Shown: positions 46,614 to 55,866, counted from the first letter of the stretch. The stretch: 64,000 nt of DNA from Undibacterium umbellatum (GCF_014284125.1 NZ_JACOFX010000014.1:108078-172077), one strand, 5' to 3'. Notes: generated by a model not told the origin, from the sequence alone. A program made the numbers and translations.

Positions 46614-48388
46614 TCTTCAGTTTCCGCTGAATCCGGTATTGCGCTATCGAGAAGGTTCGAAAGTTGCGTTGCTAGTGCTTTCTTCCTATTGTCGATAAAT
46701 TCGATAAAGTCAAAGAAGCTTAAAGACTGGTCTAACTTGATGTGATTTTGCATGAGAAAGCTTTCACGATCCAATTGGCCGCCGATATTTTTGTCTAGCC
46801 AATCAGCGAATGGTTTATCGCTCTTCTCAATATTTTGCGTTGCTTGTAAAAGTTGTAAATTGCTCAAATTATTGAACTCGGACAAATAAGAGTCTATATG
46901 CTCTTCGCTGATGCCGACTTTCTTTAAATTTCGCTTGGTAAACTGAGATTTTGGGTGAATATGATCTTGATGATATTTGAAATTAAAGTTTAGACCTGGG
47001 TATAACAAGGTTAATGCGCAATATGTTTTCGCTTGCCCATATTGCAGGTCAAGTAGGTTCTTGATGTCATCCGAGCTGAACGATATCGATTTTCTGCGGC
47101 CCTTATAATGTTCAATGATTTCATGCAGAGGGAAACGACCTGGGCATTTATTGATTAGGTCGCGCATGGCAGGATAAATAGAATCTGGCTGTCCACCAAA
47201 AACCCCTTTGAGCAGGACTCGTGCAAGCCATTCCCTAATAGCTCGGCGATCAGCGTCTCTTTGGGCTGAATGAAGTATTTGATTCTCGAAGTTGTTTTTA
47301 TAAATGAAGTAGGCAAGCGGAATAATAGTATTCGTTGCAATCAGGTTATCTCTGTTGTATCCAAACTTTGCGACCAGTTCAATTGCCGCACGAAGAGCGG
47401 CCGAGGTTTGATCCCACTGCTTTTCGATGATGGACATATTTTCTTTCGTAAAATTGTCCACTTTAAATTTAACATCGAAGTCTGCCAGTACCAGGCAGGC
47501 TTTTAGAACGATGTCTTTGTTGAACGAAAAACCATCTCCAATTTTGTTGATGTCATCGACAAACTCATGAATAACTTCTCTCGCATCCTTCTCTTTCCAT
47601 TGTGCCGTTGCAATGGATAGAAGCAGATCCGAATAGCTTAATTTTGTACCGCCACTGTTAATACGAATAAATATTTGAAGAACCTTATCTAGTTCCTCAC
47701 CCTCTTCAAGGTAAAAACTGATGGTGCCTTTTTGATGGACGACATTAAAAAAAGCGTTCAAAGTGTTGATGGCGAATTCAGATTCTTGTTCCGAATAAAC
47801 CGAGGTATTCATCAGATTGTTTTTCATCAAATACATGGATGACTTTCCCATGTCTGTGATGTCTAGTATCTTTCCGCACTCGAACCAAAAATGACCTTCA
47901 CTTGATTCGGCTTCTTTTTCTGTCAAGAATTTGAAGTCGTATTCCATCTCAAGATCTTCTGATTGTTTCAATAGATTGAGATAGAGTTTCTTTTCCGGGT
48001 AGGCGTGTGCGCTATTTTTGTGGAAATAGGGCATTTTCTTCGCATAAGACCCTGTTAGTGCCACATACATCGACGTCATTCTTTGCTGCCCGTCTAGGAT
48101 GGCTATGATGTCATCTTCATTTTCCAACTCGGCTTTACGATTGTGTCGGTTATCTTTCTCGTGATATTTCTTGAGAAACTCGTAAAATTGAAAATCTTTG
48201 ATTTTACTTTTATCAACCTTCCAGAACAGAAAAGTGCTGATTGGGTAATCTCTCATTAAAGAATCAAAAAGCGTTTCAATTTGATCTGTGTCCCACACAA
48301 ATTCACGTTGAATTGATGGCAAGACGTAGTTTCTTTTACGGATATTGTCGATTGCTTTTTTTATAGTAATTGGGGTTTCATAAGCCAT
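46610..48388 (-). CDS. DUF262/DUF1524 nuclease (GmrSD-like)
   Basis: 592 residues. The N-terminal DUF262 ParB-like domain has LPSIQREFVWDTDQIETLFDSL and the nucleotide-binding DGQQR (99-103). The C-terminal DUF1524-type HNH region has HQDHIHPKSQF near residue 473, then NLSNLQLLQATQN and KSDKPFADWL. This is the GmrSD layout in one chain; such proteins are known as type IV, modification-dependent nucleases. It sits between two hsdM genes. ATG 48388 forms TAATG with the first hsdM stop; the upstream-extended frame to 48448 is rejected. Confidence 0.88.
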   Translation of the reverse strand: MAYETPITIKKAIDNIRKRNYVLPSIQREFVWDTDQIETLFDSLMRDYPISTFLFWKVDKSKIKDFQFYEFLKKYHEKDNRHNRKAELENEDDIIAILDGQQRMTSMYVALTGSYAKKMPYFHKNSAHAYPEKKLYLNLLKQSEDLEMEYDFKFLTEKEAESSEGHFWFECGKILDITDMGKSSMYLMKNNLMNTSVYSEQESEFAINTLNAFFNVVHQKGTISFYLEEGEELDKVLQIFIRINSGGTKLSYSDLLLSIATAQWKEKDAREVIHEFVDDINKIGDGFSFNKDIVLKACLVLADFDVKFKVDNFTKENMSIIEKQWDQTSAALRAAIELVAKFGYNRDNLIATNTIIPLAYFIYKNNFENQILHSAQRDADRRAIREWLARVLLKGVFGGQPDSIYPAMRDLINKCPGRFPLHEIIEHYKGRRKSISFSSDDIKNLLDLQYGQAKTYCALTLLYPGLNFNFKYHQDHIHPKSQFTKRNLKKVGISEEHIDSYLSEFNNLSNLQLLQATQNIEKSDKPFADWLDKNIGGQLDRESFLMQNHIKLDQSLSFFDFIEFIDNRKKALATQLSNLLDSAIPDSAETEE

Positions 48389-49869
48389 TATATGAATCTC
48401 TTTAAAATAGTTTTGAATTTTTCTTCTGCTTCCAAGCTCTCTTGCCAAGCTGTTCTCAAATCAGCCATTGCTTGTTCAACAGATGGCAGATTGTCCTCGA
48501 TTACTTTTTCGACATACAACGGGATATTGAGGTTGTAATCGTTAGCTTCGAGATCTGCTAGTGATGCGACAAAGACTGAGTTTTCGATATTTTCGAATCT
48601 CGAATACCAATCGTAGATTTGTTGGACATGCTGCGTTTCAAGATAGTTCTGCGCACGGCCATTGCGAACCTGGTCAGAGGCATCGATGAACAAGACTTTC
48701 TTTTTCCGGTCTTTTTCTTTGTTTTGTTTGAACACCATGACACAGGCTGCGAGTTGCGTGCCGTAGAAAATATTTGAGCCAAGGCCGATGACTGCTTCGA
48801 GAATATCTTTTTCGATTAATGCTTGCCGAATTTTACCTTCGGCACCTTTTCTAAAGAGTGCTCCATGCGGTAGCACTACTGTCATTCTGCCTGTGCTATT
48901 CATCGACTTGACCATGTGCTGAACCCAGGCCATATCGCCATTGCCTTGTGGTGGAACGCCTGCAATATTGCGACCAAACGGATCGTTTGCCCAGTTTTCC
49001 GAGCCCCAGTCACTCAATGAGAATGGCGGGTTTGCAATAACGCAGTCAAATGTTTTCAGGCCATCTGCCTCAAAAAAGCCTGGGTTGCGCAGTGTATCTC
49101 CGCGAATAATCTCGAAGTCCTCTATCCCGTGCAAAAACATATTCATTCTGGCGATAGAACTGGACGTCAGGTTTTTTTCTTGACCGAACAATTTAAGGGT
49201 TCTGTAGTCTTCGTTGTTATGCTTGAGGTGATCGACGCACTCTAGCAACATGCCACCGGTGCCGCACGCAGGGTCATAAATTGACTCACCCTGGTGCGGA
49301 TCTAAAATTAAGCCCAACAGATGAACGACCGATCGTGGGGTGTAAAACTCACCCGCTTTTTTATTCGTTAGATCGGCAAAGTGCTTTATCAGGTATTCGT
49401 ATGCTTGTCCAAGCATGTCTGGATCGACATACTCACTATTAAGGCTGTATTGAGAGAAGTGTTCGATTAGATCGATAAGAAGTTTGTCCGAGAGTTTGTT
49501 CTTATTGCTCCATTGCGCATCACCGAAAATCCCGTACAGGAAATCTTGATTTGCTTTCTCGATCCCACGAAGAGCAAATTCTATAGCTTGTCCAACATTT
49601 GTCGTTTTTTCTCGTACGTCCTGCCAATGGCAATTAGCAGGAATTTCGAACCTGTGCATCTCTGGCAGCTTTGCGTAGTCTTGGTCGCCATCAGATTCTA
49701 AAAGGGCGGTGCGATACTCTTCGTCGTAGACGTCGGATATCCGCTTAAAGAAAAGCAGGGGAAAAATATAGACCTTAAAATCTGAGGCATCGACTGGTCC
49801 TTTTAAGATCCAGGCGGCTTTAGAGAGATACTGTTCTAGTTGGGATAGTCCTAGCCGTTTCGTGTTCAT
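48388..49869 (-). CDS. hsdM: Type I DNA methyltransferase HsdM (first copy)
   Basis: 493 residues with FPLLFFKRISDVYDEEY, AGEFYTPRSVVHL, SAM motif DPACGTGG (199-206) and catalytic NPPF (280-283). All motifs intact. It is the same subfamily as the second HsdM but clearly diverged from it, so it is not a recent duplication. First gene of the operon; no hsdS follows directly. It may share the single HsdS or be left from a second type I system. Confidence 0.94.
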   Translation of the reverse strand: MNTKRLGLSQLEQYLSKAAWILKGPVDASDFKVYIFPLLFFKRISDVYDEEYRTALLESDGDQDYAKLPEMHRFEIPANCHWQDVREKTTNVGQAIEFALRGIEKANQDFLYGIFGDAQWSNKNKLSDKLLIDLIEHFSQYSLNSEYVDPDMLGQAYEYLIKHFADLTNKKAGEFYTPRSVVHLLGLILDPHQGESIYDPACGTGGMLLECVDHLKHNNEDYRTLKLFGQEKNLTSSSIARMNMFLHGIEDFEIIRGDTLRNPGFFEADGLKTFDCVIANPPFSLSDWGSENWANDPFGRNIAGVPPQGNGDMAWVQHMVKSMNSTGRMTVVLPHGALFRKGAEGKIRQALIEKDILEAVIGLGSNIFYGTQLAACVMVFKQNKEKDRKKKVLFIDASDQVRNGRAQNYLETQHVQQIYDWYSRFENIENSVFVASLADLEANDYNLNIPLYVEKVIEDNLPSVEQAMADLRTAWQESLEAEEKFKTILKRFI

Positions 49870-50228
49870 GCGGTCATTTTAAGGTTGGTTACTTCAACAA
49901 AATTGTGCCAGGCAATAGATTCTGCTTTTTTTATAGCGTGATGTCACAGAATTAACGAAAGATTATTGTACTTGATAGCTTAATAACGTAGCCATTTTTT
50001 GCGTGGTAGGATGTTTGATTCTAAATCAATGAGAAATTGAGTTAGATTGGTTGAGTCAAGTTCTGTTAAGAAGTGACACTTTTCTGGACAAGGGGAGGCT
50101 TTCATTGGAACGGTATTCGTGCCGTTATGATTTGATGGTTCTTTGATTGAAGCACTAGGGTATGGATTTGCCTGCAGGAAAAATGTGCTTGCAACTAGCT
50201 AACAGACTCTCGCTAAGAAACTTTATGC
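49870..50228. other. Region between the defence operon and the tRNA-Phe terminator
   Basis: 359 bases with no gene recognised. It should contain the promoter of the minus-strand defence operon. An A/T-rich stretch lies at 49920-50060. A short phrase GAAGTGACACTTTTCTGGAC near 50070-50090 resembles insertion-sequence ends, and AACGG-N8-CCGTT (50109-50126) is a small inverted repeat. None is conclusive. Confidence 0.4.
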
Positions 50229-50229
50229 A

Positions 50230-50269
50230 AAAAAAAAGGTTACCAGCCGAAGCGAGTAACCATTTTTTT
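50230..50269 (-). terminator. Intrinsic terminator of tRNA-Phe
   Basis: On the minus strand GGTTAC-N12-GTAACC is followed by a run of nine T bases, 14 bases or so after the tRNA 3' end. It can also act in the other direction. Confidence 0.88.
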
Positions 50270-50282
50270 ACTACATATTTCT

Positions 50283-50358
50283 TGGTGGCCCGGGGCGGAA
50301 TCGAACCACCGACACAAGGATTTTCAATCCTCTGCTCTACCGACTGAGCTACCAGGCC
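50283..50358 (-). tRNA. tRNA-Phe (GAA)
   Basis: 76 bases including an encoded CCA. The 5' end is GGCCTGGTAGCTCAG, the anticodon loop TTGAAAA gives anticodon GAA, the T-arm is GGTGGTTCGATTCCGCC, and the acceptor is closed by GGGCCA-CCA. It lies on the same strand as the defence operon, which begins on its 3' side. Confidence 0.97.
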
Positions 50359-50368
50359 AAGACCAAGA

Positions 50369-50397
50369 ATTATAGAGATGTCGGGGGCTGTTGGCAA
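50369..50397 (-). promoter_or_regulatory. Promoter of tRNA-Phe
   Basis: Minus-strand TTGCCA (50397-50392), 17-base spacer, TATAAT (50374-50369), placing the start a few bases before the tRNA 5' end at 50358. Confidence 0.85.
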
Positions 50398-50512
50398 GCT
50401 TTTTCTGAAAATACTTGGTTTCCCTCTATGAGCGAGCTTTGATCTGGCGCATCGGGCTGGTCGGTGGGCTTCCCGTATAATGGGGCATTATCTGCTTATT
50501 GATGGGGGACGG

Positions 50513-51715
50513 ATGTCTGCTCAGGTGCGTGATTGCGATATTTGTATTGTTGGTAATGGGGCGGTGGGCAAGGCTGCGGCTTTGGGGTTTGCCCAGGCGG
50601 GTTTGCGTGTGAGTTTATTATGCGCGCCGGGTTCTGGTGCGGCTGTTGTTGCACCTGCTTCTGCTGACTGGGATGTGCGAGTGTATGCGTTGAACCATGT
50701 GGCGCATGATTTGCTGGCTTCGCTGAAAGTCTGGGATGCGCTTGATCAGGCGCGGGTGGCGCCAGTGTCGGCCATGCAGGTGCAGGGCGGTGGTGTGGAT
50801 GCGGGCAAGCTGGGCTTTGATGCTTATGGCGCGCATGTGAATGAGCTGGCCTGGATTGTTGAGGACAGGAATCTCAATCAGGCGCTGGATACGGCGTTGC
50901 GGTTTGCGCAAAATCTGACGTTGGTGCAAGGGCAGGCGCAAGCCTTGGTGCTTGATGCTGAGGCTGCACAAGTGCTGCTGGATGATGGCAGCAGCATACG
51001 TGCGTCTTTGGTCGTTGGTGCTGATGGTGCGCAGTCCTGGGTGCGCGGTGCTTGTGATATCGGTCTGGATTACCGTTCTTATGATCAGCAGGGTGTGGTC
51101 ACCAATTTTGAGTGTGCCAAACCGCATCATGGTGTTGCGCATCAATGGTTTGTGCAGGAGCAGGGGATTATTGCCTTGTTGCCTTTACCGGGTAATCGCG
51201 TTTCGCTGGTATGGTCGGCCCCGGATGCGCTGGCGCAGACTTTGTTGCGTGAACCTTTGTCAGCATTGGTCGAGCGCTTGATGCCGTATTGCGGTGAGGT
51301 GCTGGGTACTTTGCAGCCAGTCTTGCCGGAGGCGATCAAGGCTTTCCCGTTGCGGCTGATGCGGCCACACAGCATGATCGCACCGCGAGTTGCGCTAGTG
51401 GGGGATGCGGCACATGCAGTGCATCCGCTGGCGGGGCATGGCATGAACCTGGGCTTTGCCGATGTGGTCGATTTGCTCAAGGTTATGACAGGGAAAGAGG
51501 CACATCGAGATTGCGGTGATGCACGTTTGCTGGGCCGCTACCAGCGCGCGCGCAAGGAAGAAGTGCTGCTGATGCTGGCAACGACTGACGTCCTGGCGCG
51601 CTTGTTTGCATCCGATTTGACGCCTTTGCGTACAATACGTGACCTGGGATTGAACTTGCTGGACCGCTTGCCGGTCATAAAGAATAAACTGATCGCTCAC
51701 GCCATGGGGAAATGA
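50513..51715 (+). CDS. UbiH/COQ6-family FAD-dependent hydroxylase
   Basis: About 400 residues. The FAD-binding Rossmann motif IVGNGAVGKAAALGFAQAG is near the N-terminus, VVGADGAQSWVRGAC marks the DG region, and ALVGDAAHAVHPLAGHGMNLGFADV is the UbiH/UbiF/COQ6 signature. It is a flavin monooxygenase probably acting on the ubiquinone ring, but the ring position (UbiH, UbiF, UbiI, UbiL or UbiM) cannot be decided here. ATG 50513 has GGGGGAC upstream. A TATAAT at 50476-50481 is a candidate -10. Confidence 0.88.
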   Translation: MSAQVRDCDICIVGNGAVGKAAALGFAQAGLRVSLLCAPGSGAAVVAPASADWDVRVYALNHVAHDLLASLKVWDALDQARVAPVSAMQVQGGGVDAGKLGFDAYGAHVNELAWIVEDRNLNQALDTALRFAQNLTLVQGQAQALVLDAEAAQVLLDDGSSIRASLVVGADGAQSWVRGACDIGLDYRSYDQQGVVTNFECAKPHHGVAHQWFVQEQGIIALLPLPGNRVSLVWSAPDALAQTLLREPLSALVERLMPYCGEVLGTLQPVLPEAIKAFPLRLMRPHSMIAPRVALVGDAAHAVHPLAGHGMNLGFADVVDLLKVMTGKEAHRDCGDARLLGRYQRARKEEVLLMLATTDVLARLFASDLTPLRTIRDLGLNLLDRLPVIKNKLIAHAMGK

Positions 51716-51820
51716 GCCCGGTCATTGCGAGCATGTAAGTTTGTGGCAATGAATGCGACCAATGTTGATGAAATGGCTAAAACGATTTAGTCTAAGCCTG
51801 ATGAAGAAAGAAAATTGAAC

Positions 51821-52561
51821 ATGAAAAAAACACTACAAGGCTTGATAGTCCTCGCATTTGCCTTGGCTGGCAGTGCATTTGCTGCTGAGTCAGCGCAAGA
51901 AGCCACTGTGCGCAAGCTGATACAGTCCACTTTCCGCGAGGGCGTGAAAATTGATACTGTGACCAAGACGCCTTATTCAGGTCTGTTTGAAGTGCGTATC
52001 GGTTCGGATATTTTATATACGGATGAAAAAGCACAATTCCTGTTCACAGGCGAAGTCATTGATGCAAAAAACGGGACGAATTACACCAAGGCCAGGATAG
52101 ATGATTTGAGCAAGGTGAAGTTTTCTGAGTTGCCTCTGGAATCTGCGCTGAAGATGGTCAAGGGAGACGGCAAGCGCGTGATTGCCGTATTTGAAGACCC
52201 TAACTGTGGCTATTGCAAACAGTTTCGCAAGACGCTCAACACGCTGGATAACATCACGGTGTATACCTTCATGTATAACATTTTGAGCGATGACTCCAAG
52301 GACAAATCAAAGAACATCTGGTGCTCTGCCGACCGAAACAAGGCTTGGGATGACTGGATGTTGCGTGGCAAGGCTGCGCCAGAAGCGCCAGCCAATTGCA
52401 ATACGCCGAATGACAAAGTTTTTGCACTGGGCCAAAAAATGCGGGTGACTGGTACGCCTTCAGTTATCTTCACTGATGGCAGCCGTGCACCCGGTATGCT
52501 GGATGTGAAAATGCTGGAAAGCAGAATTGCCGCAGCTGCCAGCAACAACAAAGCTAACTAA
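51821..52561 (+). CDS. dsbC: Thiol:disulfide interchange protein DsbC-like
   Basis: Periplasmic disulfide isomerase of about 246 residues. Signal peptide MKKTLQGLIVLAFALAGSAFA, an N-terminal dimerisation domain, then the thioredoxin-like domain with CGYC (FEDPNCGYCKQF) and the cis-Pro region VTGTPSVIFTDG. A second Cys pair (WCSADR, ANCNTP) matches DsbC. ATG 51821 is chosen over TTG 51815. It follows the hydroxylase gene and is 14 bases before the MocA-like gene. Confidence 0.93.
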   Translation: MKKTLQGLIVLAFALAGSAFAAESAQEATVRKLIQSTFREGVKIDTVTKTPYSGLFEVRIGSDILYTDEKAQFLFTGEVIDAKNGTNYTKARIDDLSKVKFSELPLESALKMVKGDGKRVIAVFEDPNCGYCKQFRKTLNTLDNITVYTFMYNILSDDSKDKSKNIWCSADRNKAWDDWMLRGKAAPEAPANCNTPNDKVFALGQKMRVTGTPSVIFTDGSRAPGMLDVKMLESRIAAAASNNKAN

Positions 52562-52575
52562 GCGTACTTTTTCTG

Positions 52576-53190
52576 ATGACATCGCCACTGCGCTGGACTG
52601 GTATTTTGCTGGCGGCGGGGCGTGGTCGTCGTTTTGATGCCAGCGGCCAGCAAGACAAGCTCTTGCAAACACTGGCCGATGGCAAGTCTGTAGCGCAGCA
52701 CAGCGCACATAATTTACTCGCGGTCATGCCGCATATGGTCGCGGTAACCAGGCCCGATAATGCTGTGCTATCAGATCAGCTGCAGGCCATGGGTATAGTA
52801 TGTCTGGTCTGCCATGATGCGGACGCTGGCATGGCCAATTCACTCAAGTGCGCTTTGCGCGCCACGGCTGATAGTGAAGGCTGGCTGATTGCTCTCGCAG
52901 ACATGCCCATGGTAAAACCTTCTACCATAACGCAACTCTGTGACGCCTTGCAAGCAGGCGCCGAAATCGTCGTGCCTGTACTTAATGGGCAGCGTGGCAA
53001 TCCAGTGGGGTTTGCGCGTAAATACTTGCCACAATTACTGGATTTGCAGGGCGATGTTGGCGCACGTAGTCTTTTGAAAAGTGATTTGGTGACGCAGGTG
53101 ATGGTAGACGACCCGGGTATTCATCAGGATATTGATACGCCAGATGCCTTGGTTGATTATCTTGCTGCGATGGCTAGGGCTGAAGCTTAA
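52576..53190 (+). CDS. MocA-like molybdenum cofactor nucleotidyltransferase
   Basis: 204 residues. NTP-transferase start ILLAAGRGRRFDASGQQDKLLQTL, then DADAGMANSLKCAL, LIALADMPMVKPSTI and GQRGNPVGFARKYLPQL, as in MocA/MobA-type cytidylyl- or guanylyltransferases. The likely reaction is CTP transfer to molybdopterin. The true cofactor substrate is not shown, and no molybdoenzyme gene is adjacent. Confidence 0.87.
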   Translation: MTSPLRWTGILLAAGRGRRFDASGQQDKLLQTLADGKSVAQHSAHNLLAVMPHMVAVTRPDNAVLSDQLQAMGIVCLVCHDADAGMANSLKCALRATADSEGWLIALADMPMVKPSTITQLCDALQAGAEIVVPVLNGQRGNPVGFARKYLPQLLDLQGDVGARSLLKSDLVTQVMVDDPGIHQDIDTPDALVDYLAAMARAEA

Positions 53191-53413
53191 TTTGTCGAGA
53201 TCAGTGATTTTGCCTAAAAATCCTGTAAATAAGACATGATTTCGAAGACGATGCTTAAAAAAGCCACGGAATTGCCACAATTTTTCACTTTCCTCGCCAG
53301 CTTTGTTGCTTCTAAATAGCTTTCGGATATATCTATACAACTAAAATAACCATAGAATAGCGGTTTTCTTCCACCTGATTTAAGACGTGGCGGTATTGGT
53401 GCTGCCCAAATCT

Positions 53414-53875
53414 ATGAATAATCTCAATCAAAAGCTGGCAATACGGATAGGGTTTGTCGGGCTTGCACCATTTGTCTTTTTGACGCTGGCTTGCTGGATC
53501 GTGCATCCTGACTGGCTTGGGGCCCTGATCAAGGCACAACTGCATTATGGCATTGTGATTTTGTCTTTTCTCGGTGGTCTGCATTGGGGCGTCGCCCTGA
53601 TGGCAGGTGGTGGACATGAGAATGAAAACAAGAAGGCTCTGATCTGGGGTGTGGTCCCCATTTTTATCGCCTGGCTGTTTTTGAACCATATGCTGATAGG
53701 TTTTATTGTTCAGGTCGCTGGCTTTATTGCGACCTACAAGATAGACAAGCGTCTTTATCAATCTTATGGTGTGCCAGCATGGTTTATGACTCTGCGTTTG
53801 CAATTGACGCGTGCAGTCGTAGGGGCGCAGCTATTTACCTTTATCGCGGCCAATGTTCGTAATTACACGAGCTGA
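53414..53875 (+). CDS. DUF3429 membrane protein
   Basis: About 153 residues with four to five hydrophobic segments: IRIGFVGLAPFVFLTLACWIV, HYGIVILSFLGGLHWGVAL, ALIWGVVPIFIAWLF and MLIGFIVQVAGFIATYKID. The LSFLGGLHWG motif is typical of DUF3429. Function unknown. Start ATG 53414 is chosen on family length; in-frame upstream starts exist. Confidence 0.82.
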   Translation: MNNLNQKLAIRIGFVGLAPFVFLTLACWIVHPDWLGALIKAQLHYGIVILSFLGGLHWGVALMAGGGHENENKKALIWGVVPIFIAWLFLNHMLIGFIVQVAGFIATYKIDKRLYQSYGVPAWFMTLRLQLTRAVVGAQLFTFIAANVRNYTS

Positions 53876-53941
53876 AAAAATTCTGCTTTCACTTCTCACT
53901 TCAGCAGACTCATTATTTAAGAAACAGAAAGATCGTTCCGA

Positions 53942-55804
53942 ATGAAAAAAACGATAACAACAAAGAGACTTGGCGCGGCTGTATCTGCGCATGCAATAGC
54001 GTATACCATCGTCCCCAAGGACCTGGCCGGACATATCTACCAGGTCACGCTCGACATTGCAGCGCCTGAAGCTGAGGGCCAGATTGTCAGTCTGCCAGCA
54101 TGGATACCGGGCAGTTACATGGTGCGTGAATTTGCCCGCAATATCGTGCAGATCAAGGCTAGCTGTGAAGGCAAAAAAGTCGCACTGAAAAAGCTCGATA
54201 AGCACACCTGGCAAGCCGCGCCTTGCAAAGGCGCTTTGCGTATCAGCTATGAAGTCTATGCCTGGGACTTGTCAGTACGTGCAGCACATCTCGATCAAAG
54301 TCACGGTTTCTTCAATGGCACCAGCGTGTTCTTGAGCGTACATGGCCAGGAGATGAACCCGCATGTAGTCGATATCCAGCGTTCCGAAGATATCGCATGT
54401 AAAACCTGGCGCGTTGCCACGTCCTTGCCAGAGCTGAAAGCCAAACGCTATGGCTTTGGTACTTATGTGGCCGCCAATTATGATGAGTTGATAGATCACC
54501 CGGTTGAAATGGGTGACTTTGCGCTGGCGACATTTGATGCGCATGGCATTTCTCACGATTTTGTCGTGACTGGCAAAGTACCAAATATGGATATGGAGCG
54601 CATCATTGCTGATGTGCAAAAAATCTGCGAAACCCAGATCGCCTTCTTTGAGCCGCGTACTAAGAAAGCACCTATGGATCGCTATGTCTTCATGACCATG
54701 GTGGTGGGTGAAGGCTATGGTGGCCTGGAGCATCGTGCCTCCACTGCATTGATTTGCAATCGCACTGATTTACCAGTCAAGCATCAGACAGAAATGAGCG
54801 ATGGTTATCGTGGCTTTCTGGGCCTGTGCAGCCACGAATATTTCCATACATGGAATGTCAAGCGCATCAAACCTGCTGCTTTCGCCAGCTATGATCTGCG
54901 CCATGAAAACTACACCAGCCTGTTGTGGGTATTTGAAGGCTTCACCAGCTACTATGATGACCTGATGCTGGTACGTGCAGGCGTGATTGATGAAGGCGCT
55001 TACTTTAAATTGGTGGCCAAGACCATCAATATGGTGACACGCGGTAGCGGTCGTTTGAAGCAAAGCGTGGCTGAATCGAGCTTCGATGCCTGGACCAAAT
55101 ACTATCGCCAGGATGAAAATTCACCGAATGCGATCGTCAGCTATTACACCAAGGGTTCTCTGGTGGCATTGGGACTGGATTTGACGATACGCGCAGAAAC
55201 TGCGGGCAAAAAATCACTCGACGACGTCATGCGCGCCATGTGGCAAAAATTTGGCCGTGACTTTTATGAGCGCAGCCTGTCAGGCAAGCAGCAGGGCCTG
55301 GGCGAGACTGAGTTTGAAAGTCTGGTTGAGCAAGTCACTGGCGTGAACGTACGCCGCTTCCTCGACAAGCATGTGCGTGGCGTTGAAGACGTGCCGCTGG
55401 CAGCGCTGTATGCTGACTTTGCGGTACAGGTAAACAGTGGTAGCGCAAGCAAGAAAGCCAGCCTTGGTGTACGTGTAGTGCGTGAAGCAAATGACTGTAA
55501 GATCGCCAATGCACATGAAGGCCGCGCAGCACATGTCGCTGGTTTGTCACCCAACGATATCATCATCGCGATCAATGGTTTGCGTGTGACTGCTGCAGAT
55601 GCTGCCGATAGTTTGGGTACAGCGCTCGGTCGTTATCGCGTGGGGGAGACTGTGCAGATTCACGCCTTCCGCCGCGATGAGTTGTTGACGGTGCAAGCTA
55701 AATTGCAGGCGGATGATGTACCCGCTGTAACTTTGGCAGTGCAGGCGTCAGGCAAGTCTGCTAGTTTGCTGAGACCAAGCTATCAAAAACCAGGCAAGAA
55801 GTAA
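53942..55804 (+). CDS. M61-family metallopeptidase with PDZ domain
   Basis: 620 residues. The N-terminal glycyl-aminopeptidase-like beta domain is followed by the catalytic region GEGYGGLEHRAST, the zinc motif HEYFH (near residues 298-302, CSHEYFHTWNVKRIKP) and FEGFTSYYDDL, which supplies the third ligand Glu. The C-terminal PDZ domain (about 480-600) has GRAAHVAGLSPNDIIIAING. No clear signal peptide. M61 members are aminopeptidases with preference for small N-terminal residues. Confidence 0.92.
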   Translation: MKKTITTKRLGAAVSAHAIAYTIVPKDLAGHIYQVTLDIAAPEAEGQIVSLPAWIPGSYMVREFARNIVQIKASCEGKKVALKKLDKHTWQAAPCKGALRISYEVYAWDLSVRAAHLDQSHGFFNGTSVFLSVHGQEMNPHVVDIQRSEDIACKTWRVATSLPELKAKRYGFGTYVAANYDELIDHPVEMGDFALATFDAHGISHDFVVTGKVPNMDMERIIADVQKICETQIAFFEPRTKKAPMDRYVFMTMVVGEGYGGLEHRASTALICNRTDLPVKHQTEMSDGYRGFLGLCSHEYFHTWNVKRIKPAAFASYDLRHENYTSLLWVFEGFTSYYDDLMLVRAGVIDEGAYFKLVAKTINMVTRGSGRLKQSVAESSFDAWTKYYRQDENSPNAIVSYYTKGSLVALGLDLTIRAETAGKKSLDDVMRAMWQKFGRDFYERSLSGKQQGLGETEFESLVEQVTGVNVRRFLDKHVRGVEDVPLAALYADFAVQVNSGSASKKASLGVRVVREANDCKIANAHEGRAAHVAGLSPNDIIIAINGLRVTAADAADSLGTALGRYRVGETVQIHAFRRDELLTVQAKLQADDVPAVTLAVQASGKSASLLRPSYQKPGKK

Positions 55805-55819
55805 GTTTGTAGTTTCTTA

Positions 55820-55866
55820 AAAAACCGCCGTAAAGCCAGATGCTTTGCGGCGGTTTTTATTTTTTT
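55820..55866. terminator. Intrinsic terminator between M61 peptidase and trpC
   Basis: AAAAACCGCCGTAAAG / CTTTGCGGCGGTTTTT arms with one G-T mismatch, followed by ATTTTTTT. The symmetry suits both converging transcripts. Confidence 0.92.

Noticed and set aside
45144..49869. Assembly duplication explaining the two hsdM genes
   Set aside because: The two genes differ throughout at the protein level and are separated by a distinct coupled gene, so they are real paralogues.
49890..49915. Sigma-54-like promoter (TGGCAC...GTTG) before the first hsdM
   Set aside because: The -24 half fits TGGCAC, but the -12 element has GT at the position that needs GC, so it does not meet the consensus.
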